Below, one piece after another: positions 44,830 to 49,648 of a DNA stretch of 49,648 nucleotides (its first letter is position 1; each line of letters begins with the position of its first letter). The translations under genes and the position numbers were made by a program. Under the pieces are notes generated by a model. It was not told where the DNA came from, did no database searches, and saw only the letters and a list, made by a program, of their open reading frames with translations. This DNA comes from Cyanophora paradoxa (lineage: Eukaryota > Glaucocystophyceae > Cyanophorales > Cyanophoraceae). The stretch lies in NCBI GenBank assembly GCA_004431415.1, contig QPMI01000323.1, forward strand, positions 1 through 49,648, written 5' to 3'.

Positions 44830-46172
44830 ATGTACGGGCTGTACCTCTTCCTCATTGCCGCGCTCCTGTTCGTGCTTAGACGGGTCGTGTCCAGGCCACC
44901 CGCGCGCGTGTGTACGTGCGCAGGACCGAAGAACGTAGTCATAACGGGCGCATCGAAAGGCCTCGGCCTTGCCCTCGCAGTCGAGTTTGCGTCCCTTGGA
45001 GACCGCGTCGTCCTCGCTGCTCGTTCCCCGTCGCCGCCGCCGGCTGTCGAGGCGCTGGCAAAAGAGTTACCGTCCCGCGGCCCGCCCCAGTTTTACGTAT
45101 TTTATGTATGCCAACGCTGCGCAGATCAACAACGCTGCGCAGACGCACGCGGAACGCGTACCGCTGCACAAGTGCGAGCCTCGTGTGCTTAGCAACGTCA
45201 TCGGAACGAACGTTCTTGGCACGCTGTACGGCGCGCGCGCGGCGCTGCGGGCGATGGCGGAGCAGCCGTCGGGCGGGCACGTCTTCAACGTCGTCGGGCG
45301 CGGCTCGCGCGGCGAGGGCACCCCCAACAGCATCGCGCGCGTGCCCCAGGCCTCATACGCATCTCACCCATCTGCCGCCCCGCTGATTCGGACGCGCGCC
45401 GCCGCTCGCAGATACGGCGCGTCGAAGGCATGCATACCCTCGGTGATTCCCGCGCCCGCCTGCCTGCGGCCGCGCTCCGAGGCCTTTCCGAGTCACTCAT
45501 CATCGGTTGCCCTCGCGCCCACCGCGCCAGATCACGAAGACGCTGCGGCAGGAGCTGCGGGGCACCCCCCGCATCGGCGTCCACAACGTCTCGCCCGGCA
45601 TGGTGCGCGGGGCGACTCGATGCGGCCCCTGCGTCTCCCCCTCAGCATCCGTTTCCGCGCTCACGAAGCGATCGCCGTGCAGGTGATGACGGAGCTGCTG
45701 GCGGCCAGCGCCCTCAGCGCCGGCACCAAAGCCGTGCCCGCGCCTCACGCCCCGCCCGCCCCCCTCCCCTTCATCCCCCTCACATCTTCAACCGGCTCGC
45801 CGAGCGCGCCCACGTCGTCGCCGCGTGCCTCGCGCCCCGCATCCGCCTCCAGGTTCTAGCGGCCCTCCCCTGCCCCTCCGTTCCAGGGCCCTCCTGCCGC
45901 CTGCCCCCCTCTGCTCACAGGAGCGCACCGCCAGGCCGGCGCCTCGGGGGACCTCGCGTACCTCACCCCCCTCGAGGTCCTCTCGAGGTGCTTTCTCTCG
46001 CCAAGGCGCCCGCCCTTTGGGTACCTTCCAGACGCCCCTGATCCCCGCCAGGTTCGCGACGTTCTGGCTGCGGAGGGGCCGCTTCTACGACGCCGCCGGC
46101 GAGCCCGTGCCCGAAGCGTGGGGCCCTGCCGGCGTCTCCGCTGCAGCTGCGGCGGCAAAGAAGGCGTCTTGA
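44830..46172 (+). CDS. Short-chain dehydrogenase/reductase, NYC1/NOL (chlorophyll b reductase)-like
   Basis: NYC1/NOL enzymes reduce chlorophyll(ide) b in plastids with NADPH. The ATG at 44830 gives MYGLYLFLIAALLFVLRR, a membrane anchor or targeting segment. The Rossmann motif is VVITGASKGLGLALAVEFA. Then come INNAAQ (canonical NNAG), VIGTNVLGTLYGARAALRAM, PSGGHVFNVVGRGSRGEGTP (catalytic Ser region), PNSIA joined by a GC-AG intron to YGASKACIPS (catalytic Tyr and Lys), then ITKTLRQELRGTPRIGVHNV and SPGMV. The C-terminal part typical of this subfamily follows: FNRLAERAHVVAACLAPRIR, DLAYLTPLEVL and FWLRRGRFYDAAGEPVPE, with a TGA stop at 46170-46172. Between ARS and INN only about 30 residues can be read where about 50 are usual, so beta3 and the following helix look missing. 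It could be a pseudogene, divergent, or misassembled. Substrate is inferred from subfamily resemblance only. Confidence 0.68.
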
Positions 46173-46260
46173 TTGAAAGAATCGCTGGTCGGACGAGAGC
46201 TCCGGGACACTGCGGGGAATCGGCGGGATCTACAAGAGGGGCGGGGGGCGATGTCTGCGG
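46173..46260. other. Very short convergent intergenic gap
   Basis: Only 88 bp separate the SDR stop (+) from the kinase stop (-). The two 3' UTRs must overlap or be extremely short. No hairpin or poly(A) signal of the AATAAA type is seen. Confidence 0.5.
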
Positions 46261-48850
46261 CTAGACAGTGAGGCGGACGGCGTGCCCGGCAGGCGCGCCG
46301 GGCCCGTCGCCGCCGCGCAGGAGGTCCTGCAGGGCCCGGCTCAGCGGCGCCGGCCCCTGCAGCTCCCGCGCCCCGGGCCCCGGCGCCGCCGCTGGCGGGC
46401 TGCCCCCGGCCGCCTCCGCAGCCCGCTGCAGCCACGGCATCGCCAGAATGTCGCTCGCGGAAGGCCTCGCCTGCGGGGCGATGCTCGCGCCGGCCTGGGT
46501 CGAGGGGGGGAACAGAGGGCACTCGCCTCGGGCTCGCTCTGCAGGAGGCTCGCCAGCAGGCCGCACCACTCCGCACTGTATCGCACCCTCCCCGCCTGAC
46601 CGCGCCGGCTCGGCTGGGGTACGGCGTCCGGTGGTGGAACGCGGGGCACCTGGTTGAGTGGGGGATGGATCGCGCGAGGGTCCAGCCCGCTGCACGCGCG
46701 CTGCGTAAACTGGACCTGCTCGGGGTCCTTGGGGGTACGGGCTCAGGTTCTGGAAGTGCCAAACGGAAGGGGAGGGGTACCGCGAAGGAGGAGAGGCAGT
46801 AGAGAAGTCCACCCAAGCTGAACCTGTCAAGGGTATCAAAAGCCGGAGGAGCCGGGAGGGGGACCCCGCTCACATGTCCGCCTTGCCGTCGTAGTCCTCC
46901 CCCCGGAACACCTGCAGAAAGCTGGCGTTGCGGCCGGTGCCTGGGAATGGAACCGCGCGGATTCGAGCGCGGACCTCGGGAGCCATGACGGAGCGGGTGC
47001 CTATGGAAGTGTTCGCCCGCTGCCCGTGCGCGAGCAGGCGGGAAATACCGAAGTCTGCGGAGGGGGTCGGGGGCGGGTGGGAGAGGGGTGGCGGCCGGGA
47101 GCGCGTTCGCACCGCCGATCTTGACGGAGAAGGAGTCGAGGGGCGCGGCCAGGTCGGCGGGGGAGGAGGCGAGGGGGGGCGGCCAAGCCTCCGAGAGGCC
47201 GGCGGCGAAGGGCGAGGGGGCCGGCCTGCAGGGGGCGACGGCCCCCGGGGCCTTCTTCCTCGTCAGGAGAACGTTTTCCAGCTTGAGGTCGCGGTGGATG
47301 AGCGTCCCCCTCGCCTGCGGGGCCGCGGGCTCGGGGGAGGGATGCGAGGGGGCCGGGGCTGGGCGGGCGGGGGGCGGGGCGGGCGCCTCGTTGCCGGCCT
47401 GGTCGAAGGAGAGGAGGGTGGTGCCGTGGAGGAACGCCAGCACGCGCGCGAGCTGCACCGCCACCAGCTGCAGCTCCTGCGCCGCTGTGAGGGCGAGGGG
47501 GCGGGGGGAGGAGGCGGCCTGCGGCGCGCCCACTCGGAGAAGGGCCGCCCGGCGCGCCGCCGCCCCGCGAGCGCGTCCCCCAAGGTCCCGTCGCACAGTT
47601 CCATCACCAGCACCAGCTGCGGGGCACGAAGAAGGAATTGGGGTGCGCGGGAGCCGGCAAGAGGGGGTGGGGGGAAGACACCTCGACCGAGGCCGGCACC
47701 CCCTCGTGGTGGGCCTGCACGAACATGTCCAGGAACTGGACCTGAGGGTACCGCATTAAGGACGGGGGTACGACGGAGATGGGAACAGGCTGAGCGGACG
47801 ACGTTCGGGTGCTCGACCTGCTTGAGGACCATGCCCTGCGGTGGGTGCGGGGTACGGGTTCAGAGGGCCGGCGGGGCGCAGGCGTGCGGGGGCCGCTGGG
47901 AGAGGACCTCCCAGAGGTAGAAGAGGGGCTCGCAGGGCTCCCCGGTGGGCACGTCGATCACCTGCGGCCTCAGGCCTCAGGTGGGCCTCAGGGGAGGCGC
48001 GGGGCGGAGCGGGGCGGGGCGGGGGGCGGGCGCCTTGACGGCGACGGGCTCGCCGGAGGCGGCGTGGGTGCCGCGGTAGACGGAGCCGAACGCGCCCCGC
48101 CCGAGGCGCTCCGAGAAGGCGACCCGCACCGGCGGCACCGCGTGCACGTACGGCAGCAGCGCCGCCGGCAGCGGCGGGAGGGGGCCCGACGGGAGCGGCG
48201 ACGGGGTTGACGCCCCGCTGGGCGGCTCCATCGGCGGGGGGGTCCGCTGCTGCTGCGCCCCCTGCGGCGGGCTGCCGTTCGGCCGGGGTGCCGCCGCTGC
48301 CGCCGCTGCCGCTGCAGCCGCCGCCGCCCTCTCTCGCTCCAGCTCCTCGAACGCCTCAGCGATCTGGGGCGCGCGGGGGTGAGGGGCGATCGGCGGCCGG
48401 GCGGAGGGGTAAAGGGGTCCCCGCGCCTCGTCGCTCGCGTTAGAGGCAGCCGAGGGCGTGTCACCGTCGCCTCCGGACCAGCCGCCGTCGTCCACCTGTG
48501 GAAGAGTCAGCGAGGGCTCGGCGGAGCGGCGGCGGCAGCAGCGGTGGGCGAGGAGGGGGAAAGAAGGCGAGCGGGCGCGCCTGCTGCTCGAAGATGGTCG
48601 CCGGCTCGAGCACCGCCTCGAGGTACCTCCGCCGCGGGTCCGACACGCTCAGCTCCGCCATGTACTCGCACTGCCGCCGCAGCCGCCCTCGGCTCGTCAA
48701 GTTCAGCGGCGGCAGGCGCGGCCGCGCGGCGCGGGGCCCCGGGGCGCGCCATTTCCTCGATGTCCTCCGTGCTGCGGATAGTTACATACTCGTGAGTGTC
48801 TTCGATCTTGTACCTCAGGCAGACGGGCGCCTGCAGGATGTGCGCGAACT
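46261..48850 (-). CDS. Serine/threonine protein kinase with N-terminal PB1-like segment
   Basis: The stop is TAG at 46263-46261. N-terminal exons read ILQAPVCLRYKIEDTHEYVT then IRSTEDIEEM (PB1-like: basic LRYK plus acidic tSxEDIEE), SRGRLRRQCEYMAEL and an acidic GGWSGGDGDTP exon, then a poly-Ala stretch. The kinase domain has the P-loop RLGRGAFGSVYRG (about 48075-48113), the lysine in EPVAVK (about 48033) spliced by a GC-AG intron to VIDVPTGEP, VLKQVEHPNVV, LVLVMELCDGTLGDAL, the catalytic loop LIHRDLKLENVLL (about 47270-47305), DFGISRLL (about 47035-47060), GTRSVMAPEV (APE motif) and RPSASDILAMPWLQRA at the domain end. All catalytic residues are present, so it should be active. The true first exon and ATG were not found; 48850 is where supported coding begins. 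Subfamily (TKL, NEK or other) is not assigned. Confidence 0.75.
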
Positions 48851-49648
48851 CTGCCGCGGCCGCGTCAGCTACACACCCACGTCCGCGCCGCGGCAGCCAG
48901 CGCCGCCCAGCGGCGCCGCGCGCCTTCGTTGAGTTTGTGCGAGAGCTCTGCCCAACTCGAATCCCGGGGGATGGATCGGAGGACCACTGCGGCGAAGCCC
49001 CAGTCAGGCAGAAGCCCGACGCGGCCGACGCCCGCCGACCGCTCGCCGAGGACAGCCCAATCAGCGCCGGAGGCCGCGACGCCCGGCCAGCAGCCCGCTC
49101 GTCGAGGGCGGACGACGGACGCGTCGTCCTATGCGGCTCCCAGATCTAAGCGAGCTAAGGAGCGCAGAGGAGCGCAGCGCTTGCGTAGTCCACAGCTAGT
49201 ATGCCCGCGTTATCAAAGAGCTAATGGACTCACGGTCCCCGTCGGGGGTTCGCAACTTGAGCCGTACGGAAGGCGACTGCGAGCGCAACCTGAGCGTAAT
49301 GGAAGGCGACCGCGCAGCTGCAGGCCAGGAACACAAGCACACGCACCCGCTCGATGGCTGCAGCGGGCGCCAGCGCGTCCGACATCGCTGCGCGCCCAAG
49401 CTCCGCCCGTCGTGCGTCCGGAGGCGTGCTCTACCCTGCTATGGCCAAGCAGCCTTTTGAAGCAGGCCCAAGCTCAGTGGCAAGCTGACGCGGGCCTTCC
49501 GACGGCTGTACCCCGTCGGAGACGTCAACTTCTTGAAATGGAGGCGCGGGCGAGTGATGGCAAAGTGCGTCGCTCGTACCGGAGCGCGCCTGAATGCTCT
49601 GACTGCTTCCGCGCAGCCCGCCGTCGTGCGGCTCCGTCTGCGGTTTCC
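48851..49648. other. Right-edge region, first exon(s) not resolved
   Basis: Probably holds the 5' end of the minus-strand kinase. On the plus strand a frame beginning near 49481 (GKLTRAFRRLYPVGDVNFLK) is open to the window end and looks protein-like, so an exon of another gene may start here. It has no ATG in that frame upstream. Confidence is low. Confidence 0.3.
49249..49315 (+). repeat. 33-bp imperfect tandem duplication
   Basis: Two copies of about 33 bp (cgcaacttgagcc... and cgcaacctgagcg...) are separated by exactly 33 bp. If translated they give RNLSRTEGDCE and RNLSVMEGDRA. Whether this is coding is unknown. Confidence 0.5.

Overview
This window is nuclear DNA of a microbial eukaryote with an extremely GC-rich genome. 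Genes are cut into many short exons by introns of roughly 50-110 bp. Most introns are GT-AG, usually opening GTGCGC, and an unusually large share look like GC-AG. The families present are a four-repeat Cav-type channel, a kinesin-like protein, an anoctamin and an NYC1/NOL-type chlorophyll b reductase-like SDR, which together fit a photosynthetic protist (a microalga). I cannot name the lineage. There is no sign of a prokaryote, organelle, rRNA locus or CRISPR array.

Layout: 1-1563 (-) holds the 5' part of a multi-IQ-motif coiled-coil protein, cut by the window edge. 1751-13503 (+) is a complete four-repeat voltage-gated Ca2+-channel-like gene with a Cav-type C-terminus. 13685-22730 (+) is a kinesin-like gene whose motor domain has lost all three nucleotide-binding signatures and which carries a very long Ala/Glu/Arg coiled coil. 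22731-23879 is an AT-richer intergenic stretch. 23880-25381 (-) is a rhodanese-like/SAM-methyltransferase fusion. 25714-30803 (+) is an unrecognised coiled-coil protein. 30804-36252 is a gene-poor AT-richer island with two MITE-like elements (one hAT-type with an 8-bp target duplication), a solo hAT-like end, hairpins, palindrome clusters and a degenerate tandem duplication. 36253-39012 (+) is a poorly resolved low-complexity gene or genes. 39013-40010 is intergenic. 40011-44795 (-) is an anoctamin (TMEM16). 44830-46172 (+) is the SDR, whose start codon lies only 34 bp from the anoctamin start. 46261 to about 48850 (-) is a Ser/Thr protein kinase with an N-terminal PB1-like stretch. 48851-49648 has no firmly supported gene, although a reading frame runs off the right edge.

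Two genes concern Ca2+-linked membrane physiology: the Cav-like channel with a predicted S/D/E/E filter, and the anoctamin with several Ca2+-ligand positions changed. The IQ protein is a candidate calmodulin partner next to the channel, in a divergent arrangement. That functional link is inference only.

Exon boundaries were assigned by eye from splice consensus plus frame and homology continuity. Gene spans are more reliable than individual junctions, and Ala/Pro/Arg-rich linkers are the least certain parts.
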